A stretch of DNA of 64,000 nucleotides from Anticarsia gemmatalis (GCF_050436995.1 NC_134771.1:4381501-4445500); one strand, 5' to 3'. Positions 51,541 to 62,651 are shown, numbered from the stretch's first letter. Numbers and translations are program-made. The notes: a model not told the origin generated them from the letters alone.

Positions 51541-51856
51541 TTAACCCATTACTGTCCCACTGCTGGGCAAGTGTCTCCTCCCGTAATGAGCGAGGAGTTA
51601 GATCCTGAGTCCACAACCCTGGCCATGTGCGGGTTGGAGACTTTGCATACCTTCAAGAACAGTTCTTTAACAGTTACTGTTCTAAAGAACTCTCAGGCAT
51701 GCAAGGTTACATTACGATGTTTTCCTTCACAGTTGGAACAAGTGATAATTATTTCTAATACACACATAGCTTCGAAAAATCATAGATGTGTTGCCTCGGG
51801 TTCGAACCGTCGACCACTTGCGTGAAAGGTGCTAACTTATACCACTCGGCTATCAC
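51541..51856 (-). mobile_element. SINE D, full length
   Basis: Minus-strand head 51791-51856: GTGATAGCCGAGTGGTATAA A box and GGTTCGAACCC B box. The body and 3' end CCCATTACTGTCCCACTGCT complete it. A small local duplication (GAACAGTTCTTTAACAGTTACTG) lies in the middle. Confidence 0.9.
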
Positions 51857-52109
51857 ATACTGATTTTTATATCTGCTGGCATTATCATCAAAAGCAATAA
51901 AGAGAAAGTTCACAAGGGTCATTAGCAAACAAACAAATGTGATCAATTGATACACAGACAGTCTTACACACATTTATAACAAGATCGATCGATAATCATG
52001 ACATGTTGCGGTCAACGCCGCGGGCTGTACTAAGCGAGTTAAATGTTTAAAGAAAGAAAGAGCCTACTATGATTAGTTAAAACGAAATTTCGTCAAATAT
52101 ATATAAGAC

Positions 52110-52258
52110 TAGAGGCCACCCGCGACGATCTAGGCGTCCTCTAGGTAAGGATTTTAGTCAATTCTACCCCTAAGGGGACAAAATAAGGGATAAAAGTTTG
52201 TACGCTAATTCTGTCTCAAGTCACAAACCACGCAGACGAAGTCGCAGGCAAAAGCTAG
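52110..52258. mobile_element. Helitron-end composite
   Basis: Minus-type end CTAGAGGCCACCCGCGACGA near 52110 and plus-type end CACGCAGACGAAGTCGCAGG with CTAG at about 52255. Probably two truncated Helitron-like ends joined. Confidence 0.45.
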
Positions 52259-52691
52259 GTCTCTTATAATCATATTTTTACACAGTTAAATATCAAAAGC
52301 TTAGTATTTTTCCCTCAAGAACTATTTATCTTTCTTTCAGTGTAAATCGAATAGACAGAACGTAACTTAATTTTATTGGATTATATAAAATTAGGGCAAT
52401 AACTATTAATATTACTGAACAAAATTACGCACCCAAAGCCGCGGGCATGACCCAGTCTCATAGAAATAACAACACTGACATTTTGTATCTCAAATTCGTT
52501 TTTATATCTTTACCTGAAGTTTTTTAAGCTTTTTTCAATTGATAGGTTTCAAATTATAGTATGGTCGTATTTAATTTGTAACAAATAATCCCTGGAAGGA
52601 CTTTAATGGAATCAAAAAAGCAATAATTTGACCAAAACTTCTTATTTTTGTAGACCACTAAAATTAGTGGTGTTCTTCAAAAAGGTCAGGT
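52259..52691. other. AT-rich intergenic sequence, no gene seen
   Basis: Nothing recognisable. Confidence 0.4.
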
Positions 52692-52830
52692 GCTTATAAC
52701 CGGTGGTCCTGTATGACAAGATGTATGGATGTGAATGAAGCAAGGGACGTTTGTAAGGACCTTTGCAACGTTATTTAGTCTCAACCTATTTACATAGGAA
52801 ACTGGCGTTATGTATGTATGTATGTAAAAT
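52692..52830 (+). mobile_element. K element
   Basis: TTATAACCGGTGGTCCTGTA, TGACAAGATGTATGGATGTG, AACTGGCG and a (TATG)n tail. Confidence 0.72.
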
Positions 52831-52955
52831 AAGACTAAACTTATACAGTTGGTTAATTTCAATGAAACTGTCTGCCTTAATTGAATATCGATGGTCTTTA
52901 AATAATTATTTTGCCTTTTAAGTGAATGATACTGATAATATTGAGAATTAAGATA

Positions 52956-53118
52956 CTAGTTGCAGCCCGCGACATCTTCCATGTGGATATTCTCAAGTAG
53001 AAAGTATACTATATGTTAATCTAGGTTATAAAGTAACTGTGTGCCAATTCTTAACAAAATCCAATGGGTCGTTTTTACGTGAAAGAATAACAAACCTACA
53101 TCCAACTTTATCATTTTA
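52956..53118 (-). mobile_element. Helitron-like B copy, diverged
   Basis: CTAGTTGCAGCCCGCGACAT, TATGTTAATCTAGGTTATAA, TGGGTCGTTTTTACGTGAAA. The plan and order fit B on the minus strand. Confidence 0.6.
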
Positions 53119-53547
53119 ATTGTCTTGAAAAAGTAAAATTACATTAACTCAAGTCTTTAAAGATAAGAAAAATGCAACAAGCGTAACATATTTCTAAAGC
53201 CTGTAATAATATTTCAAACTGTTATTTTTTAAAAGCCGTTATTTTAATAACTGCTATAACTAGTTATAATATAATAACAATAAACACATCGACTCGTAGA
53301 GTTTTATGTTCATTTTAGATAATTAAATTATGCATATTTTATGAGAACTACTATGACTTGGTGATAGATTTAATGGAAGGAAAGCCGTACGTTTGAATGG
53401 TAGTAGCTTTAGATAAATTATTATATTTTAGTACATTTTTTTATGACTTCAAAAACTGTTTTAAATCGGATGCTTGTGATTTTTGTGAGGTCAAAAAGAA
53501 GCTCTTTTCAAGCGTCTTAAAAAATAACACTCATTTTCAAATTTTGG
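53119..53547. other. AT-rich intergenic sequence, no gene seen
   Basis: Nothing recognisable. Confidence 0.4.
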
Positions 53548-53587
53548 TGTTGCATGCTTAATAACTTTCGCGCTAATTCCCGTATAA

Positions 53588-53781
53588 TCTTCATATATTA
53601 TATAATTCTTCTGTAAGTGTGTTGTCACTGAACTTCTCTTAAACGACTGGATCGATTTTGATGAAATTTTTTGTGTGTGTTCTAGGGGATCTGAAAATGG
53701 TTTAGATTCAAAATTTTGTCCTCTGGACAATGTTCTTTTAGTTAATTTTTTAGACAGGAAAACGTCTGTCGGGTCCGCTAG
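53588..53781 (+). mobile_element. Helitron-like element, third hairpin type, inside MITE P
   Basis: TCTTCATATATTATATAATT start. GACTGGATCGATTTTGATGA interior. 3' hairpin GACAG..CTGTC, then GGGTCCG and CTAG at 53778. The sequence before it (TTGCATGCTTAATAACTTTC, GCGCTAATTCCCGTA) is the outer part of MITE P. Confidence 0.78.
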
Positions 53782-54156
53782 TATTATATATTAACTTTTA
53801 CAATAAGTTAATCCACATACAGAAGAAAGAGAACTCACAATATTCACCGAAATAATATATTTCTGTTCCGAATCTTTTCACAAGAATCGAACAATCAAGT
53901 CCAGACCAAGAAACGAAATTCCGACAAAAATCTTTTGCTGTTTTTTGCTAACGGTTAATTGATTTCATACATTTCAAAGCGATTGGGCAAGGTATAGATA
54001 GATCCGAGTATTTCATAGGCCCGAATTGTGAAAATAACATTTTGGTGGACCAAGCAAAATTTTGGAATTATAACTTTATAGTCTTTTGTATGTATCGTTG
54101 TATTAAAATAACTGTTTTCTATTTTCTCAGTAGAAGTTTGGTAACATGTGCGGTAT
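53782..54156. other. AT-rich intergenic sequence, no gene seen
   Basis: Nothing recognisable. Confidence 0.4.
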
Positions 54157-54285
54157 ATGGCAATAGACTGGCCCCCAGTTACATGGAATTAACTTTGTTA
54201 ATAGCGAAACGTGGGTGTTTATCATAGGTACACTTCTGTCTAAACTTTTAGTTATAACAAGCGTGATATTATGTACCTATGTGCA
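54157..54285 (+). mobile_element. Q element copy
   Basis: CCCAGTTACATGGAATTAAC, TTTGTTAATAGCGAAACGTG and ATAACAAGCGTGATATTATG. Confidence 0.6.
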
Positions 54286-54448
54286 AATATATTAGTTCAA
54301 ATTCTACTCAACCTACTGCTTTAAATATTTCTGACATAAGCATTTAAGCTCAGCTGGAAAGGCTTCAACTTTCATGAATAAAAAGTCTATAATTTTAGAA
54401 AGAATGATCATGCCAACGACTAGAAAATATAGTTTGATAACTCATTTT

Positions 54449-54532
54449 CCCCGGTTTCTGAGTACATTTAGTGGTAGTTTATCTATTCAGTAACGTTTTT
54501 GTTATATGAGTTAAAACGCTATTGCATGTATA
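54449..54532. mobile_element. Palindromic MITE E, right arm lost
   Basis: CCCCGGTTTCTGAGTACATT..TATCTATTCAGTAACG, then TTAAAACGCTATTGCATGTA, after which the outer right arm is missing. Confidence 0.75.
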
Positions 54533-55424
54533 AATAATAACAAATCCCTTAAAAAAAGACTGCTACTCTTTGTATAAGATAATGAAAGCAGCATCAATGA
54601 AACAAAAAAACGCACACATGTACCATTAAATCAAAAGAATTTAAAAAAACATGACACACGACACGTCGAACATCAAAAACATGCTGTAAAAAGTCACGGC
54701 TTTTTCATTATTATAAACATGTTGAGATTATACTGCGACTGAAAATAGCTGAAAGATTTGAACAACCGTCTGTACCCAGAAACGTTAAGTAGATGTTATA
54801 AATAGACGCACTCGGTTCTGTGTACCTGATTTTAACCCTTGAAAGGTGACAGCAGTTTTTGAGAAAGGGGTAGACATATAGATTGATGAAATTGAAGTAG
54901 AGAATTTGAGATTAAATATTGGTAGTTGTGGATTTAAATTGTTTTATATTGTATTTAGAAATGTTACAGAAAATAAAAGGAATGAAACAACAATGACTTA
55001 TGATATTAAAAAAGTAGATATTTTTGACAGCATACTTAATAATTTAATTGTAACTTTGTTTCGATTTTAATTGAAAATAAAGTTAGTATTTTAAATTCTG
55101 CTGAACTTAAAAAACGATTCAGTTATCTAATCTGCAATTGTTTATTCTATGACCAACTTACTGAAAAGCTACCACCAGAACAATAAGGGCTTTGCATCTG
55201 GTTTCCTATAATCTAACAGCTGGAATTCAGACTAAGGGTTAATTCCAAATTTTATATTTAAATGCCAGATAACATATCTGCAGAATATAGTGATAGTGAA
55301 AGTATGAAAACTGTCAAAATATCCTTAGAAGTTAAACTGGACCTAAATACTCTAATTATATTAACATACCCTCTTTGTCTTTCTAGAGCTTAAAATTTAC
55401 TCTTATTTCGTGAATATAAGTAAA
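54533..55424. other. AT-rich intergenic sequence, no gene seen
   Basis: No repeat family or gene recognised. Confidence 0.4.
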
Positions 55425-55690
55425 CTAGCTGACTCGCGCAACTTCGCTAGCGTCACATAAGAGAGAATGCGTCATAATCTTCCCCGTTTTTGTAACATTT
55501 CTCGTTGCTACTCCGCTCCTATTGGTCGTAGCGTGATGATATATAGCCTATAGCCTTTCTCAATAAATGGGCTATCTAACACTGAAAGAATTTTTCAAAT
55601 CGGATAAGTAGTTCCTGAGATTAGCGCGTTCAAACAAACAAACAAACAATCAAACAAACAAACTCTTCAGCTTTATAATATTAGCATAGA
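55425..55690 (-). mobile_element. Helitron-like element A8, complete
   Basis: CTAGCTGACTCGCGCAACTT, hairpin GCAACTTCGCTAGCGTC (one change), interior, (CAAA)n, then TATAATATTAGCATAGA. Confidence 0.88.
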
Positions 55691-55934
55691 TATAGATTAT
55701 ACTAAAATTAATACAGTCGGAGTTTATTTTCGTATAAGTGAGTAATGACGCATTTGTTTTACGTTTGACCCGTCAGTTTAGTTAAATGACCACGTGTGGT
55801 GGAAAGATAGAGATAATTAAAATGATGGTACTGACTTTATTGTGTCCTTTTTGTATCAAATTAGTAAGCTTTGTTTGTATGGAAAGTTTAGATATAGAAG
55901 GATGGAAATTATTTGTTATAACTTTTAGGCAGTG

Positions 55935-56010
55935 ACAACTGTGCTGCTATCCCACTGCTGGGCAAAGGCTTCTCCTACACGCTTACAAGACCTTCGGTGG
56001 TGTGTTTTGT
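55935..56010 (-). mobile_element. D-related SINE fragment
   Basis: TATCCCACTGCTGGGCAAAG and GCTTCTCCTACACGCTTACA resemble the D-like end at 12119. A K-type tail (GAAGAAGGCCTGATTTTATG) follows at about 56055. Confidence 0.45.
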
Positions 56011-56089
56011 CCGGTCATGAAAGACCGCAAAATGCAAGCTGTAAAATGAAGGAGAAGAAGGCCTGATTTTATGTTTGTTTGTATGAGAG

Positions 56090-56550
56090 CCGTAAGGTCT
56101 ATCAATATAAACAAAATACCAAAATTTACACGATTTTAACGAATATTACACTCAAAAAATTGAGAGCAGCTAAAAATAGAATAATATTTAGAAATAAAGA
56201 TTTCAACCAATAGCACATTTCAAAGATCTTTGACACATACAGAATGATTTTTAAAACTCCCAACGGTTTGACAGCTGTCAATAACGAAAACCGGTGCAGA
56301 CGTTTCCAAGCTAAAGTAGGCACAAACAAACAAACAGCGCGAGTAATTAGAATCTTTTCTATTTATCTTACGGATATTAGAACCGATTTAATTGTATAAA
56401 CAAAACTAAAAACGTCAATTTCATAGCCATGTGTAAAAACAAAATGTGAAATATCTAAATATCTGTAGCCCGGTCTGTCTCTACTTCTATCGAGTATCGA
56501 CTACTGGCTAGCTATCGAGAAATTCTGTATGAAAATCTGATCAGCATTAA
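56090..56550. other. AT-rich intergenic sequence
   Basis: No gene. At 56480-56510 CTCTACTTCTATCGAGTATC, GACTACTGGC is a small repeat loosely matching one near 36790-36895. Confidence 0.35.
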
Positions 56551-56797
56551 TCTTTGCTAATATTATAAAGCTGAAGAGTTTGTTTGTTTGTTTGTTTGAA
56601 CGCACTAATCTCGGGAACTACTGGTCTGATTTGAAAAATATTTCAGTGTTAGATAGTCCATTTATCGAGGAAGGCTATAGGCTATATATCATCACGCTAC
56701 GACCAATAGGAGCAGAGTACCAGTCAAAAATGTTACTAAAACGGGGAATATTATGATTCTCTTATGTAACGCAACCGAAGTTGCGCGGGTCAGCTAG
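56551..56797 (+). mobile_element. Helitron-like element A9
   Basis: TCTTTGCTAATATTATAAAG start. Hairpin CGCAACCGAAGTTGCG, GGGTCAG, CTAG end. Confidence 0.88.
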
Positions 56798-56932
56798 TTT
56801 AATTATAAAATAGTTGTATGGTTTAGATGTGGTAGTTTTAAAATATTTCTTGTAGTTAACTACTCCTTTATAGTGAAAAATAAGTAATTTTTCTATTCTT
56901 TTATATTTTGAAGTCTTATTTATCTATACTAA

Positions 56933-57181
56933 TCTATACTAATATTATAAAGCTGAAGAGTTTGTTTGTTAGTTTGAACGCGCTAATCTCAGAAACTACT
57001 GGTCCGATTTGAAAAATTCTTTCAGTGTTAGATAGCCCATTTATCGAGGAAGGTTATAGGCTACATATCATCACGCTAAAACCAGTAGGAGCAGAGTACC
57101 AGTAAAAATGTTACAATAACGGGGAAAAAATTGACCCATTCTCTCTTATGTGACGCAAGCGAAGTTGCGCGGGTCAGCTAG
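56933..57181 (+). mobile_element. Helitron-like element A10
   Basis: TCTATACTAATATTATAAAG start, preceded by a partial duplicate TCTATACTAA. Hairpin CGCAAGCGAAGTTGCG and CTAG end. It lies only ~135 bp from A9 in the same orientation. Confidence 0.9.
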
Positions 57182-57182
57182 T

Positions 57183-57285
57183 CCCAAAATAAAGCAAGGG
57201 AAGTTTATAAGGATCGTAGCAAATGGCGTTCTTTAGTCTCTACCTACCCTTATACGAAAAAGGTGTGAAATTATGTATTTGTCCC
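57183..57285 (+). mobile_element. K element 3' part
   Basis: GCAAGGGAAGTTTATAAGGA, CAAATGGCGTTCTTTAGTCT and ACGAAAAAGGTGTGAAATTA. Confidence 0.65.
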
Positions 57286-57913
57286 AGAATATCAAAAGCC
57301 CAGGTCAAAGACCTCTTTATTAGACCACAACTAGTATTTACGAAACAATTACAAACCGAGTGGTTTATAATCATTACTGAGGTTGAACAATGAATTTATG
57401 GCCAACTCTATTTCAGTCGATGGACTCAGTGTGACTCAGACCTTTGCGGTACAAAAGTGGGTAGTTAGAAAAAACATATTTTTATATTTCTTTAACAAAA
57501 ATTACACAAATCGCTTGGGCAAATAAGAATATTTTAAAGCATAATGTATGTAAGCTTTCATTATAGTATTTTAGTGACAGATATTTTTAACAAATTGAAT
57601 GAAAAGAAGTAAAAATTATTTGATTTGACAAGTTTATTAAATCAATTCAAAAATAAAACTGATGTAAATCTTTAGTTTCTTAGTATAGTTAATGAAAGCT
57701 AAATTATCTCCAAAATAAGTTTCAGGCATTAACGTTACTGCTGAAATTAGGCCTGATTTAAAACTAAAGTTGTATGTAAGATGGCCGATTGACAGTTGTC
57801 ATTTAACCTGAACTGCATTGCTTTTCATTGACAACTAATTAATTGAGTTAAGTAATCGTTTGATATTATTTACGTTTCGACATTTTATTGTCATAATCTA
57901 AATTTATAAATGT
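57286..57913. other. AT-rich intergenic sequence, no gene seen
   Basis: Nothing recognisable. Confidence 0.4.
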
Positions 57914-57981
57914 AACCCATTAATGTCCCACTGCTGGGCAAGGGTCTCCTCCCGTAATAAGGGAGAGGTTAGGCCTTGAGT
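57914..57981 (-). mobile_element. SINE D, 3' end only
   Basis: ACCCATTAATGTCCCACTGC, TCTCCTCCCGTAATAAGGGA and GGTTAGGCCTTGAG, then unrelated sequence. Confidence 0.78.
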
Positions 57982-59975
57982 TAGTAAAGTAAAAAGTGAA
58001 AGACATTAATGTCTTACTTTGATAATTGATATTTAATAATAATTCAAATATGAAGATATGAGTAGAGAATAATAATATAATTTTATAAACTGTAGTTAAA
58101 TTCAAATAAGAGGTTAGGCAGATTAAGTAGAGTAATGAATACATCTGAAATTACACTAATTAAAACATTTCTAAGTCACAAAGCAAAGCTCGTTTTAATT
58201 AATCTTTTGAAAAGATATACACCCAGTGTATCCACATCTTAACAACATAAACGTCCAGTAAAATTCTAAATTTAAATCCAAAACATTTTGTTTAAAAAAC
58301 AATGCATAGACAACGACAGCTATAGTCTATTTTATATCTTTTTTAAACGACCTTTTTTCTGGCGTACTCTTTCATCTTTAGTTACGTTTGTTTATAAAAC
58401 AATGGACGCGTTTTTCAAATTAAAAGTTAATTAATAAGAACAGATGTTTGTAAATTAAAAAAAGGTATTCGACGTTCCGCAATTTTTTTATTATCGTGAT
58501 TTTCTTTGCTATTTTCGTTGCTTTAGTCAGTAAATCATTCTGAATGGAGATTAATGTTTCTGTATATCACATTGGGGATAAAATATAATAGAAGAGTTGG
58601 CCATTAGATTTCAATTTACTACGATGACATTAATTATGCAATTTAGCTCGAAGTTGAGCGTAATTACTTCTCTATTTCACTAGATGGCAGCACGAAGCAA
58701 AAATAACGTGTGACTTTCGTTATTTTATTTATAGCTGCTATTTTTTACAGTAGGTAGTTATTTTTTGCAAAATACAATTTGAAACTCAGCCGTTCTATCT
58801 TAAAAACTACCTAAAATATATCAACTGTTACTATTGAGTTATGGCTAACAGAAAACCGGTCTATTTTAACTACTATTTAACTATTTGTCTATTTCTTTAT
58901 TTATGTAAAAATTGGTTTTCACTCGTCTCATGAATGGCACAGGTGTGCATACGCCGTTTAAAACGAAATTTTCATTATTACTGAAAATCCCATCTCTTCG
59001 AATAGGTGTAGGTATCGAAATATTTAATTTAAATTAAAATAAGACACGTCACTATTTGTGTTTTTTCATTTTTATTATTTGTCAACAATATGGCGCCATT
59101 TTATGTGCAATTTTGACATAAGACGCCATGTTTTTTCTCATAGACAGTGACGTGCTTTATCATTGTTAATATAGCTATTTTGTAAAAAAAGAAAAAAAGC
59201 TGAAATGCAAAAATCAGTCAAGAAAAAAATGAGGTGAAAAGGCTATCATTTTTAATACATAAAAGGTAAATATATCACATAATAAAAGCATTATAAAGAG
59301 AAAAAAATACTAAAACCAAAATCACAGTTTTCTAGACAAGATTCTTAACTTGTCCAAAGTTTTTCATTTATAATATAAATAAATTCTAATTAATGTGTAT
59401 TCGTTGAGAAAAATAATAAAAAAAACTGTCTTTTGAACTAAAAATTAAAAAAGCTACCTAATTTTTTTATATACGATTTCCTATATCTGCATTGATCCAT
59501 AAAGAACCCTAATTCTTATTCATATCCTTTGCATAATGAAAAATATAAAAAATCGTTAATTCCTAGATGGTTTAAGAAACCTAATTTTTATCATACATGT
59601 TAACATTTCATTATATATAAATATATTTAACCGATCGTAATCTACACTTGATGTTCCTCTATGATCAAAAATTAACTCACAAATTATTCGATTATCATTA
59701 GGCCTTACATAAAATTAGGCTTCCGAGTTCCTTACAAGCTAAGAGTTCTGGAACATGAGTTCAGCACAATCCTTACTTACACATGGTCTGATCCATAATC
59801 CTTGGGGCACAACACTAGTTAAATGTACACCAGTATGTATTCACTGTTCATAGCACGTTCACGTGTAAACTAAAGTGTCTGGGCGTAAGTGTAGAGTGTG
59901 TAGAGTCTGCGAGGTGGCGGGCCCGGGCTTAGCGAGGAGATCCGCGCGGGTGGGACGCGCCGCCCGAGCGCACAT
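57982..59975. other. Transposon-poor flank, probably including the ephrin 3' UTR
   Basis: About 2 kb downstream (minus sense) of ephrin with none of the local repeat families. Several AATAAA signals on the minus strand, for example complement at 59071-59076, could end the transcript; none can be chosen from sequence alone. Three GCCAT motifs lie close together (ATATGGCGCCATTTTATG, GACGCCATG, about 59087-59130), resembling Pho/YY1 sites. Confidence 0.5.
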
Positions 59976-60758
59976 TCACCGAGCCAGCGGGGCCAGCACC
60001 GCGCTCGCGGCCAGGGCCAGGGCCAGCGACGAGGCCAGCGCGGCCCCGCGAGAGTGCGACAGCTCCTCACTCTTGATCACCTCGTTCGGCGTCTTGTCGT
60101 ACTTGTGCGTCTTTTTCGTCACAGGCTTCACGGTCGTGGTGGTCGTGGTGGTCGCTGGCGTGGTCGGCGGGGGCGGCGGCGGCGGCAGGGTCGGCTGCGG
60201 AGGAGGCGCCGGACTCTGCTCCTCCGGCTTACAACACACCCGGAACACCAACTTCATATTATGGCTAAGGCAACGACCTCCGATACGTCTGTGCAGGTCG
60301 TCTTTACTCGACGTCGATATAAAATAGTAGTCTTTACCGGGCAGGAACTCCAGCCCGCCCGGCTGAGGTGTGAACGGCCGGAAAGTTATTGTGAAAAACA
60401 TCAATTTGTGCGGTTTATCGCATATCGCTATAATACGGGGGTTCGGATTCGTTATCCTACACGTATCGTATTCTTCTTTACTGACGTTATATATTATATA
60501 TTTCTCTGTGTCTTCCTCAAACGTCCCCGGGGTGTACACTGGACATATAATATTGACTTGGTCGTACTCGAACTGAGCGTTGCCTTTATTCAAGTCGAAT
60601 ACGTGATCCGTGTTGTCTATTCTAAATATACTGTTTGTTGTGTTCCAGTGTATGTAGAATGACTTAGCGTAGTTCCCCATCACGCTTTCGATGAAGAAAA
60701 TGAGGACTAAGAGGGTCCAGGGCGTGTGGCGGAGGCCGAAGTAAGTGAGAGACACCAT
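59976..60758 (-). CDS. Ephrin: Ephrin, GPI-anchored type, intronless coding region
   Basis: 260-residue ligand for Eph receptor tyrosine kinases, acting at the cell surface in contact-dependent guidance. Residues 1-28 are a signal peptide (LLVLIFFIESVMG core). Residues ~29-176 form the ephrin receptor-binding domain, with family cysteines C72, C100, C113 and C163, a C175-C176 pair, the GHNMKLVFRV-like strand (here SHNMKLVFRV) and glycosylation sites N39 and N91. Residues 177-238 are a Pro/Thr/Lys linker (P-run 192-198, T-run 203-209). Residues 239-258 are a hydrophobic tail followed only by AR, with no cytoplasmic part, as expected of a GPI-attachment signal. The start is CCAGGATGG; the stop is TGA (59976-59978). 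Moth ephrin (Manduca) is also GPI-linked. The whole CDS is one exon, which is notable; a retrocopy is the alternative. Confidence 0.95.
   Translation of the reverse strand: MVSLTYFGLRHTPWTLLVLIFFIESVMGNYAKSFYIHWNTTNSIFRIDNTDHVFDLNKGNAQFEYDQVNIICPVYTPGTFEEDTEKYIIYNVSKEEYDTCRITNPNPRIIAICDKPHKLMFFTITFRPFTPQPGGLEFLPGKDYYFISTSSKDDLHRRIGGRCLSHNMKLVFRVCCKPEEQSPAPPPQPTLPPPPPPPTTPATTTTTTTVKPVTKKTHKYDKTPNEVIKSEELSHSRGAALASSLALALAASAVLAPLAR
60170..60192 (-). repeat. GC-rich Pro-codon repeat in ephrin
   Basis: A GGCGGC-type run encodes the seven-proline stretch of the ephrin linker. The neighbouring GTCGTGGTGG run encodes the threonines. Both are slippage-prone, so length variation between alleles is likely. 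Confidence 0.7.
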
Positions 60759-60870
60759 CCTGGCTGTTTCACTAGACTCTCATTATCCGATCGAAGACGC
60801 TTCACAAAGCGGTGCACTTATACACAGACACACATACACATACACCAATCCATATTTATAAAGCTTTAAT
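60759..60870 (-). promoter_or_regulatory. Candidate ephrin 5' UTR and TATA-like promoter
   Basis: On the minus strand TATAAATATG (complement of 60851-60860) and a weaker GTATAA (about 60818-60823) lie 60-100 bases before the ATG. Either could place a start site that yields a short 5' UTR. A promoter in the GC-rich block further upstream, with a spliced leader exon, is the alternative. Confidence 0.3.
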
Positions 60871-61149
60871 AACACTATACATCACTGTACGTTCACAATT
60901 TCACATATAAAACACGATCAATCCATTCAGAGGCGACGCGATGGGGCCACCATTACTCCGCTCGCGGTAGATTCTATTCAACGATAAATGTGGAATTCCA
61001 TAGGACGTGGCCGCACTAAAACGCGTTGGAAACGACGCTTTATGTACTAGTAACACTGTTATTTGTTCACTTATTGTTGTACACGATGTTTAGTGTGAGG
61101 ATGAAGTCGGAATTAATCGATACATCACAGATTTTTTACAATACTGAGG

Positions 61150-61340
61150 TGTTCTTTGTATTGGGAGCGGGCGACGCGGTGCGCTTCACGAGAGCGCCGT
61201 GCGGTAGACGGCTGAACTACTGGAATGCGGCTCGCGAGCCCGGTACGCATGCGGCGACCACCCCTCCCGCCGCTCGCCCCGCGCCCGCCCCTTACCGACG
61301 CGTTCCGAGCTTACCCGAGCTTTCGAACACGCCGCCATCT
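61150..61340. promoter_or_regulatory. GC/CpG-rich block upstream of ephrin
   Basis: A ~190 bp CpG-dense patch (GCGGGCGACGCGGTGCGC, CGCCCCGCGCCCGCC) in AT-rich surroundings, ending in CGCCGCCATCTT. On the minus strand GTAAG at 61295-61291, preceded by CGTCG, could be a 5' splice donor for a noncoding exon. A plus-strand open frame covers it (61026-61364) but has no domain. Confidence 0.4.
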
Positions 61341-61364
61341 TCTATTTACTTCAATACTATTTAA

Positions 61365-62650
61365 AAAAAGAATTTAAGCAACTTTATTCGAAACAATTCA
61401 AATTGAGAATGTCACTTTTCTATAATTAAGTTAAAGTCTTTCTTTGGTATAAACATTTTTATTCGAAATTTTTATTGTAGAGCTTTTTGGTTACATTTGA
61501 ACGCAGCCTTAAGCCGCCATTGAAAAAAGCCCACAACTGGTTTGAGTAGAGTCGTAATCGTAAAAGGCTATGACGCTACAAACCGACATGACGATATTGC
61601 ACACAATCATTTATAATTTTATGCTAATTATTTGAAATGATTTTATTTCGCATAATATTTGTTTTTACGAACTATAATTCAGAAATCAATCGAAAAGTAA
61701 AATGGTTGATTATTTATACGTTTTATGTTAAATTTGTTTTTTTATATGAATAAATAGAGTCGTAATTATTTTGGTAGAGCAATTTGGGTAATAGACCATT
61801 TGAAGAGATGTAGAGTCTTTATGTAAACGAGTAAATAGGTATATAATTTGAAGCAATTACTTACCGTTGTACATACATAATTATGTATTTGAAATATAAA
61901 TATTTAATATACTTAAGTTTTTTGTAATGATAACCCATAAAGAGGTTTACGTAGAGCTTTTTATTGTTGGAAATAGTTTATTTCGTAGCGAGACTTTTGG
62001 CTCTACCTTTTCTACTACAAAATGTTATGCATTAAAAAACTAAATTAATCTTTAATTATTGATTCCACCTTCTTGTTTAGTTATATTATTTTATAGGATG
62101 AAGTTAAATATAGTTTCCACTTTATTATACTTAGATAGGCTCAACCCTTGTTTCGCAAAGTAAAGAAAGGCGTTGGATAACCTATCGAATAGGTAAAGTT
62201 ACAGGATACCTATAAAAATATCTGACAATATTTGTTAAGCTAATCGATACTTATCTGGAAGAGTTAAAATTGGTCGTAAAAAAACATGTAAAGATCTCTA
62301 CGTATTTCATAAAAGCTTAGCAATTACAAATATAATTTATCATATATTACACCTAACAATAAAATACAAAAATGACTCTACATAAATAATCTACTTCTAA
62401 ACATAGTATTATTCTTTTAAATCATACAAAACATTCGACTCTACATTAGACTTAACTCTACCATGTTATCCGATTTGTCTCTACTTAATAAATAAGCTCA
62501 AAATTACGACTCACACCGTTAGAATATGATTTAATACTTACTATAAAGTCTTATAACACCTTATTTTGAGTCAGTTTAACTATATTTACACTGTCTCTAC
62601 ATTTTGTTTATAACCCACATGATTCTAATATTTCAAAATATAATAAATTT
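61365..62650. other. AT-rich, transposon-poor upstream flank of ephrin
   Basis: No gene, RNA or repeat family recognised in ~1.3 kb. Possibly regulatory, but no specific site can be named. Confidence 0.4.
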
Positions 62651-62651
62651 T

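Noticed and set aside
59875..60662. Long frames on the plus strand opposite ephrin (150 and 202 codons)
   Set aside because: Arg- and Gly-rich shadows created by the GC-rich linker and signal regions of the ephrin gene.
61026..61364. 112-codon plus-strand frame with a hydrophobic N-terminus upstream of ephrin
   Set aside because: No domain or conserved motif; the second half is simple translation of a CpG-rich block, and it more likely overlaps the ephrin promoter.
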